From positions 1-63,131 of the forward strand of contig VHZZ01000572.1 of NCBI GenBank assembly GCA_009801015.1: DNA of 63,131 nucleotides, given 5' to 3'. A program made the position numbers and the translations under genes. Below the pieces are notes generated by a model. It did not search any database, was not told the origin of the DNA, and saw only the letters and a list, made by a program, of their open reading frames with translations. The DNA comes from Silene noctiflora (lineage: Eukaryota; Streptophyta; Magnoliopsida; Caryophyllales; Caryophyllaceae). Each line of letters opens with the position of its first letter. Within the stretch, counting starts at the first letter, position 1. Of this stretch, positions 22,109 through 33,615 are shown one piece after another.

Positions 22109-25037
22109 TTATATAGAGTAGCTGTAGCTCCCACCAGTTTGATGCAGCATTGCGTCTATCTCATCCCCATCCTCCATTTCCAACTGCAACAAATTTATGT
22201 CAGTGTGCGATCATCGGATGATTGTTCCATATACTATAGGATAAGTACGAGATTCACCAAGTGTGTTCTATGGTACATCGACTATTCAATCTGGGTTTGA
22301 AATCTATACCCGACCCGACTCTTAGCATTTTGAAATTTCTCCTATAAGAAAAAATAGGAACCCGACCCGACTCTTAGCATTTTGAAATTTCTCCTATAAG
22401 AAAAAATAGGAGGCCCGCACGAAAAATGGGGAAAGACGAGTTACACGTGAATAAACATTTAGTATGATATTAGGTTTGTTTTAAGAGATGTCCCGGCACA
22501 TGTAACATCAATCTAGGACAGGCTGCGCACGTCTAAATAACTGAAACATGCCAAGTCCGACATTTGGATTATATACTCAAGTCCCCCATACCCAGGTCAA
22601 GTAAGACAGTATGCAAGTGTGTCAGAGAGGGGGAGAAAGAGAAAGAAACCTCGTCAGGAGTCTGATCAACACGTAGTCGGCGCCCGTCAAATAAGAATGC
22701 AATGGAGTTGATATCCACAGACTGTCGGTCACAGTAAGCATTCATCAACTTCTTGAGTTGGGTAGACCTCTTAATTTTGAAGAACACTTCATTGCCATCC
22801 TTAATACAAATCAAAACATATTACCCATAAGATCAAACATATACAGGGGTATTAATTAAGTAAACAATATCTTCTGCTTTAGTAGCATACGGACTTGCAG
22901 AGTTGCAGTCATACATTGTGAGAAAATTATTATAAAAAAATGCATAAACACCACCAAATGTCACTATGTCGGATATAAATTTTAACAAACTATTGAGTAA
23001 ACAACATTCGCCAACGGTAAGAGCAACACAGAAGAACGTAAAAAAACACATTTGAAAATGCTCTCTTGCACAAAGAGCAAGTGTCTTAATTACTAAATGT
23101 TGAAATCCCTCTCGCATACTAAGACTTGTCGTTTGCTATTCCATCTGGTGTCACAAGAACAATTACATCCAAACACTCACAACATAACTGACACTCGCCG
23201 CAAAACAGATTTGCAACATCAACACTCGAAAAGCATTCCCCTTTGACATTTGAATAGTTCTGATTACAATTATCCATTATCTTTCTGATAAACCATCAAT
23301 CCAACCTCCAAAACAGAATAAAAAAACGGATTCATGTACAAACTCAGGTTTCTCCTTACCCAAAACCAAAAACTAAAATACGCTAAGGTTCATCTGTGCC
23401 ATCCTGTATACACATAATCCTTTCTAACATCTAAGATACCGCATAAAATCAGGGGAAATCTGAACCTAACATCCCACGTACTCACGTAGACGTACACAAA
23501 GGTTCTCTGAAAACGTATCGGGAGAAACAAATGATTCAAACCAATGTCCACCAACAGAAAAGTAGAGTAAATGGGCGAGGACAACGACAGTACTTCAATC
23601 CAAAATGCAAACACAACTGACAGCGTTCCCTTCCATAACAAGCATGTTTCGGACAACAGTTCCCCATCTAAAAACCATACTTGAAGTCACACCTTAAGAA
23701 CAACCGAACAATAGAGTCCACCATTTGTTTCTATCAAAATTATGAGCCTACAACCATAATCTTTTCAAAAGAGCCTAAGACCATATATTGCAAGCATTTG
23801 TCACAAATAATTGAAAGTCTATCACACCATTAATAGATTGAAGAAACTCTTATCGCCGTGACTTCAGCATACACTCACCATACCACAACCTTCAACCAAT
23901 AAACTCCTCCCTTCCACAACATCCTGGTAACAAAAAGTTGCAGCCGATCCCCATAAAAACTCGAGACTATCACCTCCGACCTCACACAAATAGTCACAGT
24001 AACTTCCGTAAGACTAGCAACCAATGGCGGTTCTGGCGGGGGTGCAGGGGTTCATCTGCACCCCTTTCCCGAAAAATAAGTACAGTATTCTTTAGTAAAG
24101 TAACAGATAAGTTATGTGGGTCTAGTGGTTATTAAGATTGTTTCTTAGTTAGAGGTCATGGTTCTATCCTTCTATTGAACAATTTTTTATTTAATGTTAT
24201 ATATGATACATTTTGTCCAACTAAACAATATTATTTTTCATATAACTCGATATTTTCATTGTTAAAAATTTTTAAGCACCCCCTTCAATCAAATTCTAGA
24301 ACCGCCTCTGCTAGCAACCCCATTCAAACTTTTGAAAAATCCCAAAAATCACTAATTAGATTATATTTCCTCCATTCATCTCCATACGTTCCTTCAAAAT
24401 AACACGAACAAACCCAAGATCCGCCTAAATCACATCAAAAATTCTCCATTCGCTTAATAAATTACACTCCCTCCCTTCATTTCCATACGTTTGTTCAAAA
24501 TAATCTAAACGGAAACATGAGTAGCCACAATCATGATAAATTCCCCATTCGCCATACCTATTAAACTATACTCCCTCCATTCACTTCCATATGTCGGCTC
24601 AAAATAAACGTATGTAAATGAAACGAATGAACAAATTTTATTTCTCACTCCATCATTTGTTTACCTTTGATTAAAATACTTCTCCAATAAATATAAAAAG
24701 GCAAACAAGTGATTGAGACGGAAAGAGTACTTACAAACATACAATTTTAGGGTTTATGTGTCACATCGCAACAAATTACAATCAAAACAACCAAAAACAA
24801 TAAAATTAACACATAGTAACGAGAAAATCAAATTAACAACTTAAACAAACACCTAGTAACAACATAAATAACGGAAAATAAGATAACGCCACCCGATGCC
24901 GAAAATAAATCAAATTAACACTTCAGCAAAACCCTAAATTAAAAGAAGGAAAACAATCAAACCTGACCCTTGACTTTGAGATTGATATGAGCAGATTGAT
25001 CTCCAGGCTTCTTGTCTTCTTCTTGTGTTCCTGACAT
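22109..25037 (-). CDS. SUMO1: SUMO, small ubiquitin-like modifier, three exons
   Basis: SUMO is conjugated to lysines of target proteins by the E1/E2/E3 SUMO ligation pathway in the nucleus. Exons on the minus strand are 24963-25037, 22650-22799 and 22109-22183, giving 300 nt and 99 aa with phase-0 GT-AG joins. The N-terminal tail is [20 protein letters not shown]. The beta-grasp core follows ([67 protein letters not shown]). The diglycine that becomes the mature C-terminus is present, followed by a six-residue tail SYSYSI that SUMO proteases remove. Length and sequence fit the plant SUMO1/2 group. Intron 1 (22800-24962) is 2.2 kb and holds a 288-bp element (24023-24310) and Stowaway remnants. 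Paralogue number is a guess; identity as SUMO is secure. Confidence 0.96.
22312..22411. repeat. Tandem duplication of about 51 bp in SUMO intron 2
   Basis: Two adjacent, essentially identical units run from CCCGACTCTTAGCATTTTGA through CTCCTATAAGAAAAAATAGG, joined by ACCCGAC. This is a recent local duplication within the intron between exons 2 and 3. Confidence 0.85.
24023..24310. mobile_element. 288-bp element with 9-bp target duplication and tRNA-like core
   Basis: CTAGCAACC occurs directly before (24014-24022) and directly after (24311-24319) the element, a perfect 9-bp duplication. The tips are inverted (GGCGGTTCT at the left; AGAACCGCC at the right), with GGGGGTGC / GCACCCCC just inside. 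Inside, 24112-24169 (GTGGGTCTAGTGGTTATTAA ... GGTCATGGTTCTATCC) resembles a tRNA-like A-box/B-box module. The 9-bp duplication and inverted tips suggest a Mutator-like MITE; the core suggests a SINE-like origin. It sits in SUMO intron 1. Confidence 0.7.
24640..24732. mobile_element. Stowaway-like MITE in SUMO intron 1
   Basis: CACTCCATCATTTGTTTACC is paired with the inverted GGCAAACAAGTGATTGAGACGGAAAGAGTA about 40 bases downstream. It is a short AT-rich foldback of the CTCC..GGAG Stowaway type. Two further CTCCCTCC stretches at 24470 and 24571 are isolated ends. Confidence 0.55.
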
Positions 25038-25922
25038 CGTTGCTCTTTCTCTCTCTACAAACTTTTTTTTTTCGCTTCTTCGACTGCGCTCACTGCTTAA
25101 CTACCACGCTATATGCTTTAAATAAATTCACCCCTTTTTCAGCCCTTCTCGATTCTCGCAAATTGTTTTATAAGACGGTCTTATGAATTACGAGTTATGA
25201 TGGCGTCTGAGCCTCTGAGTTAACCTGGACTAGCCCACTTTTTATTGGGTTTAGGGGTTTTATTCTACCTTGGAAAAGGCCTAAAGGGTTTTTGGGTCGG
25301 GTTTAGGCTAAGTGTATGACTTGAATTTTGTCCGACTGATAGTGGTATTTTTCATAAGGTTTTACGATGTCTTAACCTTTTATTTCACTAGATTTTGCGT
25401 GCTTTTAATGTTAAATACTTAAATTGACTCATTTTATTTGTTTATGTTTAATTAGTGGTTCTACTATAATTATCGCAAATAAAGTTATTTCTCTATGCTT
25501 GGCAATTGGCATTGCTTTTGGTTTATATATTTGTAGGAGAAAAGTCAGAACGCAATCATGGAAACACGGAAACACCCACTCCCATGGGCAGCAATGACCG
25601 AGCAATGCCTAGGCCATGGGCACCGGCATACAATGACCCATGCAATTCAAATATTCTTAGTCTAGTATCAGTAAACATTTTCAGAAGATATCACTGCCTC
25701 TATACAGAATGCCAACATTAGACTTCTCTTTTCCAGTACTGTAATGTATGCGAAAAAATGAAGAAAATCGAAAGCAACCATCAAGCTTTCTTTCACCAAT
25801 ATAAATCAGACAAAACAAAAGTTGAGCATTTGGCCTGTGCAAGGTATTTGAATCACAGATGTATAATGATATTTATGAAGACCTGTACAATGTTAGCTAT
25901 CTGCTGATCTCAATAGATTTGA
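25038..25922. other. SUMO 5' flank and CDT2 3' flank
   Basis: The first few hundred bases are the SUMO promoter and 5' UTR on the minus strand (CT-rich leader at 25040-25075). The remainder is downstream of CDT2, with its likely 3' UTR at about 25730-25922. The 71-codon frame at 25506-25721 has no recognisable content. Confidence 0.55.
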
Positions 25923-28900
25923 CTAACATACTACAAAATAGTCTCGAATTGTTTTCTTCTTCAGAGAAGATGGAGGAGTTAGGACAGAAGAAGGGCTTCT
26001 GACTGCAGATTCCGGAGTTCTATCAAAGGCGTCGTTTAAGTTAACCCCTGATAGTAACCCGTGCTTTCTGGATTGATAGGCTGTGCTACATTCAGGTGTT
26101 TTCATCACTTCTTGAAAGCTTACATCTTCAACTTCTTCAGTATGACTTGAATGGCTTGGACTTTCTTTGTTAAGGTCAGTTATAGGATCTGCAGTAACTT
26201 TCCGACGAACACAGGGATATCCTGGGGATAGGCCAAATCTGCCATGGACATTCCAGAAACGAACCTGGAAAACAAGAGAATGATTGAATATCTGCGTACT
26301 TGATTGTTTTTATTGTAAATATGTGTGCATGGAATTTAGTATGTTTTGGAAAACACTTGTATGAAAAGGAGGAACGGACAAGGATTTGGGTTAGTCTCAT
26401 TTAAGTCAATGAGATTCGGAAATGAATAGAAAGTCATGTTTTCATATTCTATGGTGGCATTCTAGTGGTACTTACTGTGTAATCGTCTGAAGCGGTGGCG
26501 ATCATCTCTGGCTGATGTAGGTTCCTGTGGAAGACATTGCATGTCGTTTTGTCATTGTGGAGAACAATAGATTCACATTTTAACGGATAAAGAAAATTCA
26601 GTTTAAATCTCACTGAAGAGCAAAGAACTACCAGTCAACTGCAGTAACTTCTTTTTCATGGCTTGCCAAAGCCATTGGATCTCGGTGAGGGTGATTTACC
26701 TGGTTCAAATGAGCATTTTTAAGTCCAGGTACTTATTAATAGGCAAAACAAGCTGAAGTGCAAGCGAAACTGAGATGGAGTTTAAACCTGCCATATGTAT
26801 GCATTTCCGTCTCTAGAACCACTCAGTAAATGAGTTGCATCAGGGCTGATAGAAGCCTGCGAAAAATACCAAACAAAATTAAGTAAAAAAATTGGTTAAA
26901 GCATAAATTTCAGGCATTGGACATGCACAGTTGGATGCTTTACCTTCACAAAAAATGATCCAATTTGACCGCCTGTAAAGGAGCTGATCGGACCTTTGTC
27001 AAGCTTAAGAACATTATACAGATATATTCTGGAGGAAAAACAATCACAATAATTAAATGACTAAATCAAGGAAATGCTCAGAGTATGACTTGATGACAAT
27101 CAGTTTTTATGAATACCTATTATCAGTACAAGAAGCAGAAATCAGAAGGCCATTTAGATCTTGGGATAAGCTGGTTACACCATGTGCTCTCCCATTCTGC
27201 AAAATGTCATACAGTTGAATTGAGGAAAAATTATGAGTATTTGTGATGTTTCAGCAGATAATGTGCAGATGAGCAATGTATACAAATGAGAAAAGAACTA
27301 ACTGTATCTGTCGTAGGTTCCTGATAAGGAGAAGCATGAGTAGCACGTTTTCGTAGGTTTCTGGTGTCCCAGAACTTTACAGTGCTGCATGGAACCAATA
27401 AAAATATTAAACCACATCATTGCAGGTAAGGAACTCTACATTTACAGGCAATGGTCAAATTAGAGAACACAAATTCTCACCACATCATTGCAGGTAAGGA
27501 ACTCTACATTTACAGGCAATGGTCAAATTAGAGAACACAAATTCTCATGAGGCCATCTCTAAGGATATTAATTGTTTACAACAATGTTAAAAGTACCTGT
27601 CAAATGCTCCAGCTGTGGCAATAGAGACTTCATCTTTGAGATAAAGAACTGAAGTAACGGTCATTGAGGCAGCCTGAAATCATGCAAAATTGTTTAGACC
27701 GGAAATAACAGCGATATACTACTGTACATACTTGCACAAGTTTTTTTCTGACAGGGTACAAACCTTTCCCTTTACAAATCGTTTTCTTTTAGCTGAGGTA
27801 TGAGCTCCGTTTACCTGTTCAGTTGGCCTACAACAAGTGATCAAACCAGTTACTCCATACTTCTCACAGATGTTTCTGCAAAAATATTCACGCAGAGAAA
27901 CTGGTGTAAATCCACTTACATTATCCATAACTCGTTTTGATGCTTACATCTCAGGTCCCATAGTGCAAAAGACCCATCTCTTGAGCCAGATACAATGATA
28001 TCTATTCCACAATTAAAGGCCAACAGTTATTACTCAAAGACCACTCAAGATATCATAGTACATAAGCAACTAACGACAGGACACAGTGACCAACATCTTC
28101 GCTTACCTGTATTTGTAGGGTGGGAGCAAATAGATTTGACACTGCCAGTATGACCTTTCAACACTCCAATACATTTCTTTTGTTCTACGTCCCACACCTT
28201 AACCTGCCAAGAAATAAGAGAGCCCTGTTAGAACTACTTCTGTAACATAACAAGTTAACCCCTACTGCACCTACTATCCCATCACCCCTATTGCACCTAG
28301 GCAGCTCGCCATCCCATTGTTGTTTTGTCAACTAATCTGATCGATTGTGAGACCATCTCATTGTATGAGAAAACTCAAAAAGGCTTATTTTCATCAAATT
28401 TTAAAAGTAAGCACTCTAAATCATATACATGAAAAATTTTATGCCTCGTGTTACAGTTTGCAGTGCTTTGATGAGAATCACTTCGCCTACAAAAGCACAT
28501 ACTTAATCATCCTAGACCTCTCAAAACTCCTTTCTTCGCATATGCCAAAGCTGGAAGGATATTAGTGACTTACTAGATGATCGGCTGAAGCTGTTAAAAT
28601 TGTAGCATCATCCTGCACACGAAAAGTTCAATCATGTCAATTCAGTATGTCCCTCTAATCAATATGTCTTCCTAAATGAAAATTTCTGATCATATAGAAT
28701 CAATGTAAAATAGTTATCACTACAGTTCCATTTTCTAACATGATTATCGCAAACCGTTTATTAACATGACAGTACTCATAACCTCTAAAGCAAGGGTTAG
28801 TACAACATGACAATACCTTGGTCCAACACAGATCATAAACGGAATTATTGTGCGTAATCCAACTCGAAACAATAGCTTTCTCTGAAACCATCAAACATAC

Positions 28901-30176
28901 AAAACGATATTTAACTCCCATTAGCTCAATCACATTAATTTCAACCTAAAATCCAAAACATTAACAATTCTGTAAAATCACTGTAAAAGGTTACCTGCAT
29001 TTTCTTGGTTGGTTGCTGAAGGCTTGAGCTTCGATCGAGTATCATATAATTTCAAATACCCTTCCTCATCTGTCACTCCCAATATATGTGCATTCCCAAT
29101 TGTCTGCAAACATTACACACTATCAATTAAATGACCAAACCCTAATCACTAAAACCCGGTAAAATTCAGCTAGAATTGAGTCTTTCCAAATCCATTACCA
29201 GTTACCACAATTCCTCACTACCTTACCATACCCATCTCTCAGTTCCAGTCACTTGTTTAGTTATTTCTTGTATGAGACGTATTTTAATCAAAGGTAAACA
29301 CGTTATTGGGGACAAAGGGAGTAAACAATTAGAAAGACGATATTGAACCCTAATTTGCAAACGAAAATACAAATCTTAGCAAAAAAAAAGTGTACTCTCT
29401 AAGTCCCACATTTTATAAATCGTATTTTAATCAAATGTATACGACGAGTAGAAAATCGAAAAAACGATACCAAACCTTAGCGAAAGAGACAGCAAGAGGA
29501 GGAGTCGGATACCCATCATGTAAGCTGGAAAGTCCTCGACTACAACTAGGTTCATCATTTTGAGGATCAAATGAGCTATTGTACGTAAAACAAGGCCGCT
29601 TTCGACCTGAACAATATTAATCGAGACAAATATTAACCGATTATCGAACGAATTAAAATTGCACATAGCAAAATCTAGGTATTTTTTTCCAGTCTCAAGT
29701 GACCGAGCATCACAAATCACAAATCACAATACCTCCGTCTCAACCACTAGGCTAAAACAATCAGTGTCAAATGTAAACAAACTAACGGACTAATTAAGAT
29801 CGCACAATACCTCAGTCTTAACCACTAAGCTAAGACTGTTACTTACAATGTGCAATCGGTGTCAAATGTAAACAAATTGACGGACTAATTAAGATCGCAC
29901 ACGGAAAAATCACAATACCTCCGTCTTAACTAACGGACTAATTAAGATCGCACAATACCTCCGTCTTAACCACTAAGCTAAGATGGTTACTACAGTGTGC
30001 AATGGGTGTCAAATGTAAACAAATTGACGGACTAATTAAGATCGCACACGGAAAAATCACAATACCTCCGTCTTAACCACTAGGCTAAGACGTGTTGGGT
30101 GATCCGTACCTTTGAAACCGCGGAGTTCTCGGGATTTGATGTCGTGGAGGATTGATTGAGAGTTGTAGATTTCCAT
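25923..30176 (-). CDS. CDT2: CDT2/DTL, WD40 substrate receptor of CRL4 ubiquitin ligase
   Basis: In other eukaryotes CDT2 (denticleless) brings PCNA-bound substrates such as CDT1 to the CUL4-DDB1 ligase in S phase. About 16 exons lie on the minus strand. The first is 30110-30176 (start at 30176, [20 protein letters not shown]); the second ends at 29606; the last is about 25923-26265 with TAG at 25923. Seven-bladed WD40 content is evident, with blocks such as [17 protein letters not shown], [87 protein letters not shown] and [13 protein letters not shown]. Two WDxR boxes (WDLR, WDTR) are the DDB1-docking signature. A Lys-rich insert ([12 protein letters not shown]) sits between blades as in animal CDT2. 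The C-terminal tail is Ser/Pro-rich and ends [15 protein letters not shown], with a PIP-like I-x-x-YF. A perfect E2F-type site lies upstream at 30322. Confidence 0.88.
25932..25958 (-). other. C-terminal PIP-like motif of CDT2
   Basis: The last residues encode KKTIRDYF, matching the PCNA-interacting pattern QxxI/L/MxxFF/YF except that the first Gln is Lys. Animal CDT2 has a PIP box at its own C-terminus, so position and pattern agree. Binding itself is inferred. Confidence 0.55.
27414..27547. repeat. Tandem duplication (about 67 bp x 2) in a CDT2 intron
   Basis: Two nearly identical adjacent units run from CACATCATTGCAGGTAAGGA through GAGAACACAAATTCTC. Each unit contains a TTGCAG|GTAAGG stretch that in plus orientation resembles splice sites, but the gene runs on the minus strand, so this has no evident effect. 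Confidence 0.85.
29735..30095. repeat. Minisatellite in CDT2 intron 1
   Basis: Three to four copies of a compound unit contain ACGGACTAATTAAGATCGCA, AATACCTCCGTCTTAACCAC, TAAGCTAAGA and GTGTCAAATGTAAACAAATT. The array fills most of intron 1 and reaches to within 20 bases of the exon 1 donor. Units differ by internal deletions. Confidence 0.85.
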
Positions 30177-30321
30177 TGATGTTGAGAAATTTGAAGAAAT
30201 TGGGGGAAAGGTGGAGAAGGGTGGGAGGTATTTGGAGGGAGAAGAAGAGAGTGGTGGTGTTTTGAGGAGGGAGTAGGCGGGATAGGAAGGTGTGAAGAGT
30301 ACTACGGAAGTGTTTTAATTG

Positions 30322-30329
30322 GCGGGAAA
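30322..30329 (-). promoter_or_regulatory. E2F-type site upstream of CDT2
   Basis: GGCGGGAAA on the plus strand reads TTTCCCGCC on the gene strand, a perfect match to the plant E2F consensus TTTSSCGC. It lies about 146 bases upstream of the CDT2 start codon. A second GGCGGGAT at about 30276 is a weaker match. E2F control of replication-licensing genes is well established; use of this site is inferred. Confidence 0.6.
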
Positions 30330-30683
30330 GTTTTTGAATTTTTCATTTTGGTGAAATTAGCCGCCCAATTTGTATTTTCACCAAAACAAATTGGAATGGT
30401 GATCTTTTTCTAATTGTAATTTGTTGGACTGATTTAGAAAATCACTTATATACTAATTAATTAGTCTTCACTATTTATATTTACAATTGAACAATATTTA
30501 TCTCCTAATTAATTTTGTAATATAAATCATTGTTTAACATCTATCATTGTTTAACTTTTGCATAAATAAGACTAATAAAATACTTCCTTGGGATTATATA
30601 TGCAAATTTCTACTATTTTTAAAATGGAGATAAATTGTATTAGTTTAATTAATTGTCAAATTTTCTAATATTTGTATCTAAAA

Positions 30684-30715
30684 TACCGTGCAATTGCACG
30701 GGAGATATACTAGTT
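30684..30715 (+). mobile_element. Helitron-type 3' terminus (best preserved)
   Basis: The perfect palindrome CCGTGCAATTGCACGG is followed by GAGATATACTAGT, so CTAGT lies eight bases after the stem. This is the textbook Helitron 3' structure (hairpin then CTRRT). TCTAAAATACCG just before the hairpin matches the other two copies. The 5' TC end was not located. Confidence 0.65.
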
Positions 30716-31471
30716 AAATACTAAGATTAATTAATTGAATCCAAACGAATATGGTACACGGGTGAGCTAACAAAACTGAAAATCGAAAACCGAAAATCGA
30801 AAATTTTGAATTTAAGTGAAAATCGGTTTCGGGTTTGATCTTAAAAGTAGGAATTAGATAACCGATTTTTAAACAAAATTACTCTGTTCTTAAAAACACG
30901 AAATATAGGTGTAGCAAGAATTAAAATTTAAAGAAGTATATAAATTTGAAAACGAGTTGGAATCCAGTTTCGATTAACCTGGTTTTGGGCAAGGATGGTA
31001 AAAAAGTGCTTAACCAATTTAAAAGTAGTTTGGCTCTGGATTAAAAATAAAAGTGCTATCGAAATCTAGTTCATTAACCAAGTTGGATTTAAAAAACGAT
31101 TCGATTAACCATTTTTATTCTCGAGGGATCGGGTAAGGTATAGATAGTTTACATTGTACTCGTTCTAGTTGGAGTTAGTGTGCAGAGATTTTTACCAAGT
31201 GGTTAGATAAATACGAGTGTCAAATATTGTACTTAACAACAGTGCTGGGACGGAGGATAATGATTATAATGGAATAGAAAATTTATACTTTTTAATGTTA
31301 GTTTTAGTATTTGCGGACCTTGCACAAAATTAAAAAGGGAGGCCGGTTAGTGGGTATTTTGTATTCCCACTTTCTCACCCCGCCCTATTTCCCCACCGTT
31401 CATCAAACCCGCAAATTCGGATAAGGTGCGAAGAATATTGGGTACTCTCGTAACAAACTAGCCATATATCA

Positions 31472-31800
31472 TGTAACACCCCGGCCCAAACCCTGGGTCG
31501 GTAGCGGTCACTCACGATAGCTCGTCAGGTTGTGTACATGACCCACAAACCAACACCGGTCCTTTCCAGCGCATTCTGTTCTCAAACATGCACATCCCCG
31601 GGAACCTTCCGAGAAAATCACCCACCCTAAAACTATTCTCAATCAAACACGCTTAATTTTAGAGTTATTTTGCATGGATAACCAAAAAATAAAGTGCACT
31701 TTAATTTGAGTAGTACTTTCAACCCTTTAAGCGTTAGCTAAATTTTAAGCCAATTAATTGACCTCTTCAAGGGGGTACCTCACTCGAATAACATCTTCAG
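31472..31800. mobile_element. Possible LTR retrotransposon fragment
   Basis: TGTAACACCCCGGCCCAAAC at 31472 resembles the TGTAACACCCC start of many plant Ty3/gypsy LTRs. It is followed by a locally GC-richer stretch (CCCGGGAACCTTCC). No second LTR, primer-binding site or coding region was seen, so at most a solo or truncated LTR is present. Confidence 0.3.
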
Positions 31801-33532
31801 TTGGGTAGAGTATTACATATCATCCATTCTTTTTTGATAATCATGAGCTTCGCCTTAGTATTTAGCATGTCACTACATATGTGTCATAATCATAAAATAA
31901 GATTAGGGTTTTTTTTCTACATGATATATTTGTGTTTTTCCGATTTTTTCGTGATACCCCTCGCTTTCCAAAAACTTCATTGATATCCCAATACTTGATG
32001 AAAACCTCTTAAAATACAAAAAATGCTCTAATTGGTTATACTATTAACATAAATATCATTTACTCATTCGTAAACTTTTTTTTACAACATTTATTGTTAA
32101 CACTCGATTAAAATAATCTGGTTATTAGAAAAACCATCTAGTAAGTTTAGAGGTATTAATGATATTTGTAAAGATACTGGTATAACATTCGAAAACTACA
32201 TAGAAAAACCGACAAAATTATTTGAAATAGTGGCAAGACTTTACGCATATGATTCCATAACTATTTGTCCCTATAGATCGATCTCATAATGTCAAGTTCT
32301 CAAATCATCCAACATCTCCGTAAAGTTGAGCAAAATAAGCATATTCCATCAATTTTGTGATCCCAATATCAAATATTATCCTTCATATTTTATCGCGTTA
32401 AGAACAATATAAAAAATGTAATTGTTAAATCCCGAACACCTTACTTATTTTTTCCATCCATTTCCTTCATCATTAAATAAAAAAATAAAAAAAAAAAGTA
32501 AAAAACAAACTCATTATTCCTAACATCTCTAACCACCGTTCCACCACGCTTGACCACCCATCTCTCAATACCAGAGACCACCCCATGCGCCTTTGACTAC
32601 CCATATGTCGTTGACCAACCCTTAGCTGTCCACCAACCACCCAACACAACCATGCGTTCTCTTTCCCACGTATCTCTTCCTCGATGCCTCCATCCGTCGA
32701 CCCTCCTCTTCCACCCATTGTCTAGACGACTAACCCTACTCCGTCATCGGTCATTTTATGGGGTGGCTGGTGTGGCGGTAGGTTGGGGTTTTGCGGTGGT
32801 TGTTTTTGGGATTTATAGGGTTTTAATTAATAAGTTGTCTTTTTCGTATATGAGAAATAAGATGGGTATAATCGGAATAAGGCGTAAAAATGCGCGTGAT
32901 TTAGTAAAATTATGTGTTGGTTTTAACATATCCCTATAAAAAAAATACAAGCCTATTTAAACATGAGAAATAAACATCGTTCAAGAGTATTTAAGCTCAA
33001 TGCTCACCCCATTTGTCCTAGCAAGTCTACTTCCATAATATCGCTCGATACACCATTCCTCATTGAGCTGACACTCAAAATCGTGTGCTTAGAATCCAAG
33101 GTTTCGAGGATCAACCTAGCCTCCTGTGCTTATCCCTCTCCAATTCAATACATTTTCGTAATACCGTCGTTATAACCTCTCCCTCGTCTCAAATTACGCA
33201 ACAAGTGTAACTCATATAGCCTCCCCGAGTCCCAGCTCCCCTCCCCTACCATTTGAACGTATGGATAACGACAAACTTCGTGTTAACGGGATTTAAACTC
33301 AGATCATAATTGACCCTACCTTACCCGCTAAACTACATGTGCAGTTTCTTATTGAAAATTCCGGGGTGGTAAGTGGCCAACCCCCCACTTAACTGAAGCT
33401 TCCATCCTCTAATCCGCAGACTAATCATTCATCATCAATATTCAACACAAATTAAATCAAAATTAACGAATCCTTCATTTCCCCCCCTTTTTCGCAAAAT
33501 TAGGGTTCTTCCGCATTGTAATCTCCGAACAA

Positions 33533-33545
33533 ATTCCCGCGAAAT
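33533..33545. promoter_or_regulatory. Palindromic E2F-like site in the PAS1 leader
   Basis: ATTCCCGCGAAAT contains ATTCCCGC on the plus strand and TTTCGCGG on the minus strand. Both fit WTTSSCSS, and the site lies about 75 bases before the PAS1 ATG. Functional use is inferred only. Confidence 0.35.
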
Positions 33546-33615
33546 CCTCCACAATTAAACCAATCAACTAAGCTCTAATCAAAATCACACTCAATTCCCC
33601 CTTAAGTTTACAGCA

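Larger units (their letters stand above)
30330..33615. other. Spacer between divergent CDT2 and PAS1
   Basis: This 3.3-kb spacer separates two divergent genes. It holds a Helitron-type 3' end at 30684-30715, a possible LTR fragment at 31472-31800, and otherwise AT-rich sequence. The 129-codon frame at 32550-32939 reads a Pro/His-rich then hydrophobic protein without recognisable domains. The base composition shift at 32520-32800 resembles the GC-rich cargo of the element at 18.77 kb. The final 200 bases are the PAS1 promoter and leader. Confidence 0.55.

Noticed and set aside
32550-32939. 129-codon plus-strand frame between CDT2 and PAS1
   Set aside because: No recognisable domain. The composition shifts mid-way, and the start lies in a GC-rich stretch that resembles element cargo.
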